Source: Candidatus Zixiibacteriota bacterium (GTDB lineage Bacteria > Zixibacteria > MSB-5A5 > GN15 > JACZUZ01). From it: a stretch of 64,000 bases of DNA. Below the pieces are notes generated by a model. That model did no database searches. It saw only the letters and a program-made list of their open reading frames with translations, and was not told the DNA's origin. Every line of letters starts with the position of its first letter. Positions within the stretch are counted from its first letter, which is position 1. The position numbers and the translations under genes are program-made. Positions 16,697 to 25,570 of this stretch are shown here, piece by piece. Where the stretch lies: contig JAJRPM010000013.1 in the NCBI GenBank assembly GCA_024280775.1, positions 124,001 through 188,000 on the forward strand. Direction: 5' to 3'.

Positions 16697-17863
16697 CTAC
16701 TTGCCATAGCGCTGAACTAGCTCTTTGATCGCGTCGCAGACGCCCATAACTTCAGACCTCTTTAACTCCGGATATAGAGGCAAACTCACGACTCTAGCGT
16801 ACGACTTCTCAGTATGATACAATTCGCCGGCTTGAATCTTCAAAATATCCTTATATGCGCTGAAATAGTGCAATGGAATATAGTGGACTCCGCAGCCAAT
16901 TCCCAGTTTGGTCAATTCCTTTATGAATCTATCGCGTCCAATTTTCCAGCGCTTTAGATTCAACTTGACGATATACAAATGCCAGGCTTGGTTTGTGTTC
17001 TCAAACTGAGGCGGCAATTCTATGTATTCCTCAAATCGCCTTAGTTCATCTAAATACCACTTTGCGATTCTATGGCGCGAGGCTAGCAAAGAATCAAACC
17101 TCTGTATTCTCGAGACACCTAAAGCGGCGTTGAGGTCAGATAAGTTTGCTTTGAAACCAATCTCGCTTATATCATAGCGCCAATCAGCGGCTCTATTGCG
17201 TTGCAATGCGCTCTTGGTGATTCCATGTAGTGACAGCCTACGCACACGCTCAGCGATATTTTTGTTCTGAGTCAAGACCATCCCGCCCTCGGCGGTGGTC
17301 AGGTTTTTTGTCGAATAGAAACTAAAGACATTTACCGCGCCTATGACGCCAATCGCTACTGTGCGCTTAGAGCTAACTCTAGTCGCTGCCCCGAATGAAT
17401 GCGCCGCATCGCAAATCAGTTTCAGTTTGTGCTTACGACACAGCGCCAACAGCGCTCTGTAGTCGCAAGGTAATCCGGCAATATCAACAGCAATAATTGC
17501 TCTGGTACGTTTGTTAATTTTTCCGGCAACACAATGCGGGTCAAGATTGAGCGTAACGGGATCAATATCGGCAATCACCGGCTTGGCGCCGCATTGAACA
17601 ATTGCCGCGCAGGTGGCGGTGAAAGTGAATGCCGTAGTGATGACTTCGTCGCCAGCGCCTATATCCAAAGCTGCCAGAGCTAATTGCAATCCGGCGGTAG
17701 CCGATGACACAGCTACTGCATGTTTTGTCCCGCAGCGCTCTTTCACAAGAGTCTCAAGTTCAGCGGCCCTCTCTCCGGTAGTTAGCCATCCGCCAGCTAG
17801 AGTTTTTTTCACCGATGCAATATCAGCGGCGCTGGACTGAAGACGGAAGAAAGGGACTTTCAT
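16697..17863 (-). CDS. DegT/DnrJ/EryC1/StrS-family PLP aminotransferase (ArnB/PseC-like)
   Basis: Enzymes of this family transfer an amino group from glutamate to a keto nucleotide sugar. The 388 residues begin with PFFRLQSSAADI and continue with GGWLTTGERAAELE. SSATAGLQLALAAL binds the cofactor phosphate, CDAAHSFGA carries the PLP-contacting Asp, and Lys186 (FSFYSTKNLTTAEGG) forms the Schiff base. The C terminus has CGVHYIPLHYFSAYK, as in ArnB and PseC. It is the last gene of the polysaccharide block, 32 bases after the epimerase, and supplies a second amino sugar of unknown identity. Confidence 0.9.
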   Translation of the reverse strand: MKVPFFRLQSSAADIASVKKTLAGGWLTTGERAAELETLVKERCGTKHAVAVSSATAGLQLALAALDIGAGDEVITTAFTFTATCAAIVQCGAKPVIADIDPVTLNLDPHCVAGKINKRTRAIIAVDIAGLPCDYRALLALCRKHKLKLICDAAHSFGAATRVSSKRTVAIGVIGAVNVFSFYSTKNLTTAEGGMVLTQNKNIAERVRRLSLHGITKSALQRNRAADWRYDISEIGFKANLSDLNAALGVSRIQRFDSLLASRHRIAKWYLDELRRFEEYIELPPQFENTNQAWHLYIVKLNLKRWKIGRDRFIKELTKLGIGCGVHYIPLHYFSAYKDILKIQAGELYHTEKSYARVVSLPLYPELKRSEVMGVCDAIKELVQRYGK

Positions 17864-17895
17864 TTAGTTCACTGTTGTGTGTGTTTCTACGTTAT

Positions 17896-19047
17896 TCAGC
17901 GAATCTTCAATAGGCGCTTGGTGATTATCTCTGAGGGAAGGGCGCCATTAACTTTCCAGCGCATTTGTCGCGGCTTTGAATCTTTGGCATCACGAAGCGC
18001 TTTTTTGAGACGACCAACCGAATGTCCTATCAAATGATTCCCATATTGTAGAGTCTCCGGCCACTCTGATACATCGCGCATAGTGCAACATGGAGTCCGC
18101 AAGAACACAGCCTCTTTTTGCAACCCACCTGAATCTGTCACTACAACTCTCGCATTAGCCGCTAAAGTAAGATTTTCAACATAAGATAGCGGGGCTGTTA
18201 CTTGCACATGTGTCAGTTTTTTCAAGGCTCCCGATAAGCGGTTTCTTTTCAATGCCGCCACAGTGCGCGGGTGGACGGGGAAAATCACAGGCATTCTCAA
18301 GTTCGCAAGAATGTTCAACGCCTTCTTGAGTGTTTCGCGCTTATCCACCAAAGCAGGACGATGCGCTGTGAACAATGCATATTCTCTCTCAACAAGTTTG
18401 TACTTATCGAGAATACGCTGCGCTTGGGGAGAGCTCGCATCCAAGAGCGCTCTCAAGCTATCCAATGTTTCAAACATCAAATCGCCACAACGAATGATCT
18501 CCCCGGCAGGATTTTCGCGGCGCAAGTTTTTCACCGATTCGGAGGTAGGACAAAACAGCAATGAGCTTACATGATCACTAATCCGGCGATTGACTTCCTC
18601 CGGCATTTCCATATCAAACGATCTCAAACCCGATTCAATATGCGCAATCTCAATGCCCATCTTTGAGGCGACAACCGCGCCGGCTAGTGTCGTATTGGTA
18701 TCGCCATAAATCAGCAATACATCCGGCTTGCGCTTCTGAAACTCCCTTTCAAGCCCTCTTATCATTTTGGCGGTCATTTCTCCATGCGCTCCGGAGCCTA
18801 CTCGCAGATTCAAATCCGGATTTGGAATTTTCAATTGCTGAAAGAACACCTTTGAAAGGTCTGCGGCATAGTGTTGACCAGAATGGATGATCGAGTGCGA
18901 AATCTTGCCTTTGTAACGCGCCGAGCTAAATGTCTGCGCCAACGGCGCTAGCTTCACAAATTGCGGACGAGCCCCGACAAATGAAGTTACACGTAATTTA
19001 CTTCGCTGAGAAAGGCGGTTACTTTTTGGGGTCTTCTTCATTGGCAT
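17896..19047 (-). CDS. wecB: UDP-sugar 2-epimerase, non-hydrolysing, WbpI-like
   Basis: The GT-B-fold epimerase inverts C2 of UDP-GlcNAc-type sugars. Seen: SFVGARPQFVKLAPL at residues 22-36, HSGQHYAADLSKVFFQQLKI, YGDTNTTLAGA, HIESGLRSFDMEMPEEVNRR and TDSGGLQKEA. The GARPQFVK and FFQQLKIPNPD forms, together with GSGAHGEMTAKM, are closer to WbpI (UDP-GlcNAc3NAcA epimerase) than to classical WecB. That fits the dehydrogenase, acyltransferase and aminotransferase just upstream (inference). I took the ATG at 19047; an upstream in-frame TTG at 19068 lacks support, and the Met at 19041 is also possible. A terminator separates it from the upstream gene. Confidence 0.88.
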   Translation of the reverse strand: MPMKKTPKSNRLSQRSKLRVTSFVGARPQFVKLAPLAQTFSSARYKGKISHSIIHSGQHYAADLSKVFFQQLKIPNPDLNLRVGSGAHGEMTAKMIRGLEREFQKRKPDVLLIYGDTNTTLAGAVVASKMGIEIAHIESGLRSFDMEMPEEVNRRISDHVSSLLFCPTSESVKNLRRENPAGEIIRCGDLMFETLDSLRALLDASSPQAQRILDKYKLVEREYALFTAHRPALVDKRETLKKALNILANLRMPVIFPVHPRTVAALKRNRLSGALKKLTHVQVTAPLSYVENLTLAANARVVVTDSGGLQKEAVFLRTPCCTMRDVSEWPETLQYGNHLIGHSVGRLKKALRDAKDSKPRQMRWKVNGALPSEIITKRLLKIR

Positions 19048-19079
19048 GATTTTCAACTTATGAAACAAAACGAAGCGGC

Positions 19080-19112
19080 AAAAAAACCGCCCGGCTCAAA
19101 TGAACCGGACGG
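19080..19112 (-). terminator. Rho-independent terminator after the WbpE-like gene
   Basis: On the minus strand CCGTCCGG pairs with CCGGGCGG (one G-T pair) around a ten-base loop, followed directly by seven T. It ends transcription from the aminotransferase at 19180-20340, or attenuates readthrough into the epimerase. Confidence 0.88.
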
Positions 19113-19179
19113 ACAATATACTCTTTCTGCTAGTGGTCTGCAAAAACCCAGAATCTGGAGACAACCACCTGATTACTAT

Positions 19180-20340
19180 CTAACCTGAAATCTCCAGCAC
19201 AGAATCGGCAACCAATTCACGTTCAGCTTCGGTCAATTCCGGGAAAATTGGGATTGAAAGCACCGATTTAGCCGCTTTGACTGAGACCGGAAAATCATCC
19301 TTTTGGTAACCCAAGTCGGTGAAGCATTCCTGCTGATGGAATGTCAGCGGATAATACACTTCGCAACCGATTCCACGTTCGCGCAGAACCTTGAGCGCTT
19401 CGTCGCGATTTTCGACGGCAACAGTGTACTGATTGTAAATGTGGAAAGTCGTATAGTCTTTGACTACCGGTGTTTTGACCTTGCTGCCGGCAAAGCGTTT
19501 GTCGTAGTAGGCGGCATTAGCCTGACGCACCTCTGACCAGCCCTTCAAATGAGGCAATTTCACCAGAATCGCCGCGGCTTGAATAGTCGCCAGGCGCGAA
19601 TTGTAGCCTACAATCTTATGATAGTATTTGGGCTTTGAGCCATGCACTCGCAGGATGCGGCAAAAATCACCGGTTTCCTGGTCATCGATTACAATCATTC
19701 CGCCATCACCGACACCACCCAGGTTCTTAGACGGGAAGAACGAAAAACAACCGAGAGTACCCATGGAACCACAGAGCTTCCCCTTGTAGCTAGAGCCAAT
19801 CGACTGTGCGCCATCCTCAATGACCGATAGCTTGTGCTTCTTAGCTATCTCCATAATCGGATCCATATCCGCCATCTGGCCGAACAAATGCACCGGCACA
19901 ATTGCCTTAGTCTTATCAGTTATCGCCGCCTCTATCAGAGTAGGATCGATATTGTAAGAATCCTCTTCAATATCGACAAAAACCGGTTTTGCTCCTAAGC
20001 GGGCTATCACTCCGGCAGTGGCAAAAAATGAAAAGTCAGTGGTAATGACCTCATCACCGGGGCCAACTCCCACCGCGCGCAAAGCCAAAAGCAATGCGTC
20101 AGTGCCGGAATTCACACCAATGCCGTAGCCGACACCGCTATATTCGGCGACTTTCGCCTCCAGCTCTTTGACTTCCGGACCAAGGATAAACTTACCATGA
20201 TCCAGTACATTGAGCACGGCCTTGTCCATCTCGTCTTTGATGGTGACGTATTGACGTTTGAGGTCTAATAGCGGGACACCCTGTGGTTTTGCGGCTACCG
20301 TTGCGGCGCCTGCTGATTTTGTTGGACTTGTTGAACTCAC
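19180..20340 (-). CDS. DegT-family nucleotide-sugar aminotransferase (WbpE-like)
   Basis: After a Ser/Ala-rich leader of 20 residues, the sequence VPLLDLKRQYVTIKDEM and HGKFILGPEVKELE match the WbpE and FdtB type. SGTDALLLALRAVGVGPGDE follows, with IEDGAQSIGSSYKGK carrying the PLP-contacting Asp176 and Lys205 in FFPSKNLGGVGDGG. The end has GIGCEVYYPLTFHQQECF. WbpE aminates the 3-keto group of UDP-GlcNAcA derivatives using glutamate. The start is GTG at 20340, supported by AAAGGA nine bases upstream; no ATG occurs before Met38. Its neighbours encode the other predicted steps of the same pathway. Confidence 0.9.
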   Translation of the reverse strand: MSSTSPTKSAGAATVAAKPQGVPLLDLKRQYVTIKDEMDKAVLNVLDHGKFILGPEVKELEAKVAEYSGVGYGIGVNSGTDALLLALRAVGVGPGDEVITTDFSFFATAGVIARLGAKPVFVDIEEDSYNIDPTLIEAAITDKTKAIVPVHLFGQMADMDPIMEIAKKHKLSVIEDGAQSIGSSYKGKLCGSMGTLGCFSFFPSKNLGGVGDGGMIVIDDQETGDFCRILRVHGSKPKYYHKIVGYNSRLATIQAAAILVKLPHLKGWSEVRQANAAYYDKRFAGSKVKTPVVKDYTTFHIYNQYTVAVENRDEALKVLRERGIGCEVYYPLTFHQQECFTDLGYQKDDFPVSVKAAKSVLSIPIFPELTEAERELVADSVLEISG

Positions 20341-20532
20341 AATTCGATTTCCTTTAGAGGTATTACTTCGGATACAAATGAGAAAAGAAACAATCTCATA
20401 CAGTCTTTTGATACAGCATTCTCCGGCTGAACCTCAAACTGGCATTCGAGAATACCTGGCGCAACCGACCTGTATTATACACAAAATTGCTGAAAAGTCT
20501 TACCGAATAGTCTTTTATTCGAGATATTAGCC

Positions 20533-21291
20533 TTATTCCGGCCAACCCTGGTTTTCCAATAATTGCTCAGAATCCACGTCGCGCCATTCACGGGCCGGAA
20601 CTCCTGCGACAACTTTCTTATCAGCGGTATCCTTGGTCACCAAAGCCCCACCGGCAACTTGAGAATCTGCGCCGATTACCTTACCGGGCAGAATTGTCGC
20701 GTTCACGCCAATCCTGCCGCCCTTTTTGATGGTCACGCCCTTGAAGTGTTTGAAACGCTCTTCGGAACGGCCCATGTAATTATCATTCGAAGTCGCTGTG
20801 CATGGCGCCACAAATACTCTGTCTTCTAGCGTCGAATAGGCGCAAATATAGACATTGGATTCGAGCTTGCAATATCTGCCTATCTCGCAGAAATTCTCAA
20901 TTGTCACACCGCGGCCTACAATTGTGAATTCTCCAACTGTGACGCTTTCACGAACAGTTGCAAGATCAGCGACCAGTACTTTTTGCCCGATTTTGCAACC
21001 TCGATAGATTACCACGGTTGTACCGATGATGCAATTGGACCCGATAGTCGCCGCCAGCAGTTCTTGCTCTTTGGTGGTTGCCGAATTTGCAGCTTTCATC
21101 GGGTGTTTACCGATTACCGTGTTATCATCGATGCGAACATTATCACCGATGACCGTGTCTGCGTGAATCTTGACTCCATGACCGATAACACAGCCTGCGC
21201 CAATAGTTACATTCTCAGCAACCACACAGAACTCACCGAATCTGGTGTCACTTCCGATTGTTGCGGAATCTGAGATAATTGAAGTAGACAT
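20533..21291 (-). CDS. Left-handed beta-helix acyltransferase (WbpD-like N-acetyltransferase)
   Basis: The whole 252-residue protein is built of hexapeptide repeats, such as AENVTIGAGCVIGHGVKI and GDNVRIDDNTVIG, then a C-terminal coil set with FVAPCTATSNDNYMG and GVNATILPGKVIG. The coenzyme A exit segment is VVAGVPAREWRDVD. The C-terminal half resembles WbpD and WlbB, which acetylate the 3-amino group of UDP-GlcNAc3NA. The N-terminal half adds about 60 residues of extra coils compared with those roughly 190-residue enzymes. A different acyl donor or acceptor is therefore possible. The gene lies between the dehydrogenase and aminotransferase genes of the same predicted pathway. Confidence 0.85.
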   Translation of the reverse strand: MSTSIISDSATIGSDTRFGEFCVVAENVTIGAGCVIGHGVKIHADTVIGDNVRIDDNTVIGKHPMKAANSATTKEQELLAATIGSNCIIGTTVVIYRGCKIGQKVLVADLATVRESVTVGEFTIVGRGVTIENFCEIGRYCKLESNVYICAYSTLEDRVFVAPCTATSNDNYMGRSEERFKHFKGVTIKKGGRIGVNATILPGKVIGADSQVAGGALVTKDTADKKVVAGVPAREWRDVDSEQLLENQGWPE

Positions 21292-21344
21292 TTGAAGTAT
21301 CCCTAATGAAGTGCCTATGATAGTTTTTCTTGTTTGGAGCGCCT

Positions 21345-22352
21345 TTACTTGATTTCTATTGGAGCTCCGCCTTTTTCCATTGACTCCTGCGCCGCGCGCA
21401 AAACTTTCAATGTGCGCAGTCCCTCACGTCCGTCACTACGCGGACGCTCGCGTGATTCAACACACTCAAGAAAATGTCTGCATTCATCGGCGAGCGGCTC
21501 GCCACCGGGAATCTTAGGAATTACTATATCACCGGTGCGCAAAGTCAAATAGTCCGCATAGGTATCATAGTCCTGCTTTTTGTCTGCGCCCTTATCAAAA
21601 ATACGAATCTTCTCAGAGGCCTCAGTGTCGTCAAAGACTACCATCTTCTTGGAGCCAACCACAGTCATCTTGCGATCTTTCTGCGGATCCAGCCAGCTGA
21701 CATGAATATGCGCCATTTTCCCATCAGCAAAATGCAGAGTGGTGAAGACCACATCCTCGATGCCGTCTTGCAAATATGAAGCGCCAGTGGCGGTAACTCG
21801 CACCGGTGTTTTTTCCAGTAGATAAAGAATTATTGAAATGTCATGCGGAGCAAACGACCACCAGGCATTCTCAATCGACCGAACTTTGCCGAGATTCACC
21901 CGGCTGGCATACATATAATACACATCACCCAGCTCGCCAGAATCAATCATGTTCTTGAGATACAGTGTCGCTGTATGGTAGACCATAATATGGCCCACCA
22001 TCAATATGCGATTGTGCTTCTCAGCGGTCTCCACCATTCTTTCACCGTCTTCGACACTAAGCGCCAGTGGCTTCTCGACAAATACGTCTTTGCCCGCTTC
22101 CATTGCCGCAATCGCCAACTCGGCATGCGAACTAGGGGGCGTACCAATTACAATCGAGCCGATGCTATCATCAGCTATCAGGTCCGAAAAGTCATTTGTT
22201 GTCTGCAAACCGTTATAAGTAGCGCGAGCAGCCGTTAAACGTTTTTCATCTGAGTCGCAGGCTAGTGTCAACTTGCCTGAAGAAAGGTTATAGAAATTTC
22301 TAAGGAGATTCTTTCCCCAATCACCGATTCCAACTATGCCAATGTTTTTCAT
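21345..22352 (-). CDS. Gfo/Idh/MocA-family NAD-dependent oxidoreductase (WbpB-like candidate)
   Basis: A Rossmann dinucleotide fold opens the protein (NIGIVGIGDWGKNLLRNF, with GxGxxG), followed by IVIGTPPSSHAELAIAAMEAG and the family hallmark VEKPLALS, whose Lys is catalytic. The C-terminal half is the Gfo/Idh sheet domain, with FAPHDISIILYLL holding the conserved His. In the WbpB role it would oxidise C3 of UDP-GlcNAcA before amination; this comes from the neighbours, as the family oxidises many sugars. I chose ATG 22352; an in-frame TTG at 22364 is less likely. A TATAAT box lies on the minus strand at 22418-22423. Confidence 0.88.
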   Translation of the reverse strand: MKNIGIVGIGDWGKNLLRNFYNLSSGKLTLACDSDEKRLTAARATYNGLQTTNDFSDLIADDSIGSIVIGTPPSSHAELAIAAMEAGKDVFVEKPLALSVEDGERMVETAEKHNRILMVGHIMVYHTATLYLKNMIDSGELGDVYYMYASRVNLGKVRSIENAWWSFAPHDISIILYLLEKTPVRVTATGASYLQDGIEDVVFTTLHFADGKMAHIHVSWLDPQKDRKMTVVGSKKMVVFDDTEASEKIRIFDKGADKKQDYDTYADYLTLRTGDIVIPKIPGGEPLADECRHFLECVESRERPRSDGREGLRTLKVLRAAQESMEKGGAPIEIK

Positions 22353-22446
22353 GAATTCTACCAAACTGTGTTTCTAGGTGTGTATGTATATAATTTCTTG
22401 AATTAGAGTTACTATCTATTATACTATTGTAGAGTTTGAATACTGA

Positions 22447-23670
22447 TCATTTTGTGCGACGCTTGCCCCCGAACAAACTTTTAGAAAACACCATTGCTCT
22501 GCGATAGTCTGCAGGATTGGTGTTTCTCAAGTTCTTGAGATATTCCACCAGTATCGCTAGAAAGACCGCTAACACCACCGATAAACCAAAAGTAGCTCCG
22601 ACGATAAGTGTGCGTTGGGGTTTGAAACGAATCTCCGGCGCGGTTGCTCTATCTAAAGTTGCCACTGCCGGAGCCTTACGGTTTTCCTGCACACGCGCAT
22701 CATTCAACGCCAAGGTGAGATTCTCATAAAGTTTTTCGGCAACTCGCACTCTGGTGGTCAAATCGGCAAGCTGACTACGGAGACGAGGTGTTTCTGAAAT
22801 AGGGAGGGAAAAATATGAGCTGTCACTAGAGCCGGTTTCTAACTCCGAAACCTTGCGTTTCATCTCGCTAACTTTGCTTGAAAGCTCGACTACATCGGGA
22901 TGAGACTTTGAAAGAGTCTTCAGCTTAAGAGCCAATTCCACCTCGGTGGTGGCCAACTCTGTCATCAAAGCTGTAGCGGTTTCAATTGCCAGGGCTGTCT
23001 GTTTGTCCAGGTCGACTGTGCGGTTACGCTCCTGGAAATATCTCAACGCCAAACGCGCGCTATCCAATTCCAGTCTGGCCCCGGTCAGACTTGATTCAAT
23101 AAACTCCCGGCTCTTCTTGGTGCGCTCTGAGTATATACGACGGTTAATCTTATCTAACTCAGCTACAAAAGCATTTGCCACATCAGCGGCAAACTGCGGG
23201 TCTTTGTCTATGAAGTGAATCTGAATCATCCCTTCGGGAGTAACACGAAAATCAGAACGTTCATCGAGCTCGATATATGCTTCATATAAAGAGGTCGCTT
23301 CAAATCGCTCAATTAGATTAAAACTATCAATCACCGGATTCATCGAGGCTCTACTTCCTAACATACGCACATACAAATCCGAAGGTGTCACTAGCGCCGG
23401 CAAATTCAAACCGCCAGTCACCGAAGCCCATTCTGATAGGGCGCCACCAAAATTCAACATCGATAGACTTTCCTCTTTAGGCGGCAATAACAAAGCCTCA
23501 GCCCGATACCATTTCGGCAAAACCAAAGATATAACAATAGCGCCAATAGTTGCGACGGCAACAACTGTCAGAACCAAGCGCTTTTGCAACGCCAGAACTT
23601 CCATCAAGCGCCAAAAATTAGCGCCGTCGTCGATAGCCTCGGTTTCGATATCAGAATTAGTTTCAGGCAA
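22447..23670 (-). CDS. Polysaccharide chain-length determinant / Wzz-GNVR family protein
   Basis: Two membrane segments flank a long periplasmic domain: the first at about residues 32-52 (LVLTVVAVATIGAIVISLVL) and the second at about 358-380. The Wzz-typical start after the first helix is PKWYRAEALLLPP. The domain between is helical with coiled-coil character, and the segment before the second helix reads PAVATLDRATAPEIRFKPQR, the usual proline-rich Wzz motif. There is no C-terminal kinase domain. The start is a TTG at 23670, supported by GGAAG seven bases upstream. That site sits in a triplicated 16-nt repeat. The protein should set polymer length with the Wza-like partner. Confidence 0.88.
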   Translation of the reverse strand: MPETNSDIETEAIDDGANFWRLMEVLALQKRLVLTVVAVATIGAIVISLVLPKWYRAEALLLPPKEESLSMLNFGGALSEWASVTGGLNLPALVTPSDLYVRMLGSRASMNPVIDSFNLIERFEATSLYEAYIELDERSDFRVTPEGMIQIHFIDKDPQFAADVANAFVAELDKINRRIYSERTKKSREFIESSLTGARLELDSARLALRYFQERNRTVDLDKQTALAIETATALMTELATTEVELALKLKTLSKSHPDVVELSSKVSEMKRKVSELETGSSDSSYFSLPISETPRLRSQLADLTTRVRVAEKLYENLTLALNDARVQENRKAPAVATLDRATAPEIRFKPQRTLIVGATFGLSVVLAVFLAILVEYLKNLRNTNPADYRRAMVFSKSLFGGKRRTK

Positions 23671-23718
23671 TCTTAGCTTCCAATAATCTTAACTTCCAGG
23701 AGTCTTAATTTCCAACTT
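23671..23718 (-). repeat. Three tandem 16-nt units carrying the wzz ribosome site
   Basis: Three imperfect 16-base units lie end to end at 23671-23686, 23687-23702 and 23703-23718. On the minus strand each contains TGGAA followed by an ATTAAGA-like tail. The unit closest to the TTG start provides its GGAAG; the far one contains the TAA stop of the upstream SLBB gene. Confidence 0.8.
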
Positions 23719-25246
23719 TATCTATAGCAAACACAGTCAAAGCCACACCTGCGCCTATAAGGGTAACATCCCTCAACCAAGCTAGCGAACCGGAGCTTTT
23801 GGACTCACGCTTTCGGGCTACAAAGATGATGTCGCCATCATAGATTACATCAACCGAACTCAAGGGCGTAGCGCCACCGGCAATTTTGCGAGACACATAG
23901 GAACTACTCAAATCCGCCCAGGAGTTTGCTCCTCCCGCCAAATTGACATAGTCAAATACCGAACGTTTGCTGGTAAATGCCACCAACCCCGGGAATTTAA
24001 CTTGCCCCAATACGCTCACAAAACCCTCGGCAAACGGCACCACCACCGAATCCCCTGGAGCCAAGTCCGCCGATATCCCGGAGCGCACATTGGGGCTGGA
24101 CGCCGGGCCTAATGGCGCAAAAGCTCGCGCATTGGCTATTGCTGTTTTTTCTGCTCGCACCAGGAGATTCGCTCTAGTTGTATTATCAAACGAAGAATTG
24201 AACAGTGTAATACCTTCCACATAGGCTTCAGGTAGAGCGCCGCCTGCGATTGCCAGCAGGGATTCCAACGACATTCCCGTTACATAGGGATAACGTCCCG
24301 GATTCGTAATAGCCCCGGTTATCGATATGTCTTTTTCTTTGGCCCTGTCTCCCGAGGACAATGCAATAACTCGACTTCCCGGCGACAAGGACTTGGTGTC
24401 TGTAATGGCCAGCATACTTTGCCCGACGCCAGCGCCGGAACTCTCCCCGAAAAGAAATACTGAATCAACTCTGGCATTACCAGTAAATCCACCTGCAAGT
24501 TCAATCAAATCCATCACATTGTCACGTTCGCTATACTCAATCCAACCCGGTGAACTTACTTCACCGGAGATGTACAACCGCTTGGTAGAATCAGTAAACA
24601 ATGGCACAAAAATTACATCACCAAGATAAACCGCAGGGTTAGATTCCGGAGCGCCTACGTGGGAGAATTTTTCTAAGTCTACAGGGTACGTGGCGCCACT
24701 GTTTCCATGACCTCGAATCTCAATATTTCTTCGTGAGGCGCCATCTTTCAATCCACCGGCTTTCGCTATCAAGTCACTAACCAGCGCCGTCGCCTTGGAG
24801 TCGTAAAGCCCCGGATTCACAACCGCTCCGGCAACCAAGGTGCGCTTATTGCGAACCGTAGTCAGACTCAACTCAACACCTGAGCCGGAGAATCGCTTGT
24901 TAAGTCCCGCAACCAATTTTGCTTTGGCGGCGGCAAGGGTCAATCCGGCAATTGGAAATGTTCCCACCCCATCTATTGACGCCGCGCCTTCGACTCCGAC
25001 TTCTGTTGTAAAGGCAGGAATATTCGCTTCGGAAAAACTGACTGTGAAAATGTCTCCGGGGCCAATGATGTAGCGAGTAGAATCCACCAACTCTGCGGCC
25101 TTAAGCGTCGAAAACGCAAACCAAGGGGAAAAGAATAAACCAAAGAGAAAAGCGGCGCTCGCTAAGCGCCAAAACTGCCTGGATTCCCGACGGTGTATTT
25201 TTTTACCGACGCCTATTTGCCTTTTGGCGCCTGTCAATCTTACCAT
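23705..25246 (-). CDS. Polysaccharide export protein with SLBB domains (Wza-like)
   Basis: A basic leader and a hydrophobic segment (residues 27-49) end in STLKAAEL, a probable signal peptide. The polysaccharide export domain follows (STRYIIGPGDIFTVSFSE, near residue 57). At least three SLBB repeats come next: TLVAGAVVNPGLYD, LYISGEVSSPGWIEYSERD and ISITGAITNPGRYPY, with a fourth near FVSVLGQVKFPGLVAFTSK. A C-terminal hydrophobic helix (LAWLRDVTLIGAGVALTVFAI) is present. At 513 residues it is longer than Wza (about 380) because of the extra SLBB repeats. It should form the outer-membrane export channel paired with the Wzz-like protein. Confidence 0.9.
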   Translation of the reverse strand: MVRLTGAKRQIGVGKKIHRRESRQFWRLASAAFLFGLFFSPWFAFSTLKAAELVDSTRYIIGPGDIFTVSFSEANIPAFTTEVGVEGAASIDGVGTFPIAGLTLAAAKAKLVAGLNKRFSGSGVELSLTTVRNKRTLVAGAVVNPGLYDSKATALVSDLIAKAGGLKDGASRRNIEIRGHGNSGATYPVDLEKFSHVGAPESNPAVYLGDVIFVPLFTDSTKRLYISGEVSSPGWIEYSERDNVMDLIELAGGFTGNARVDSVFLFGESSGAGVGQSMLAITDTKSLSPGSRVIALSSGDRAKEKDISITGAITNPGRYPYVTGMSLESLLAIAGGALPEAYVEGITLFNSSFDNTTRANLLVRAEKTAIANARAFAPLGPASSPNVRSGISADLAPGDSVVVPFAEGFVSVLGQVKFPGLVAFTSKRSVFDYVNLAGGANSWADLSSSYVSRKIAGGATPLSSVDVIYDGDIIFVARKRESKSSGSLAWLRDVTLIGAGVALTVFAIDKVGN

Positions 25247-25570
25247 TAATAACCTATCTTAGTTACCGAAGCTTGGTCGTGGAAGCGTCGTGGGCGCTGA
25301 TTGCTACATTAAGTGGCTGACTCCGACGTAGTCCATGCTGATGACGACCCAAGACCGGGATTCGACTGCTTTCAAATATAAACAGCTATCGGACAGCAAC
25401 ATACTAGCGAATAACTATAGGAACAAGTAGTCTGTCACTGATAACTGTGACGTAGCTTTTCAGCTATAGACACCTAAAGCCCCCGACAGAAAGGCCCCTG
25501 TTCGCGGCAGAATACTGCCGCATATAGGGTATGTCAAGGAGCGCATTTTCAAGCCCTCCACCCATTGCAA
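25247..25570. other. Divergent intergenic region between the SLBB and glycosyltransferase genes
   Basis: This 324-base region must hold promoters for both directions, but I see no clear hexamer pair. The only structure is a perfect 7-bp hairpin with a four-base loop at 25504-25521 (GCGGCAG against CTGCCGC), 50 bases before the glycosyltransferase start. It could be an operator or part of the leader. Confidence 0.5.
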
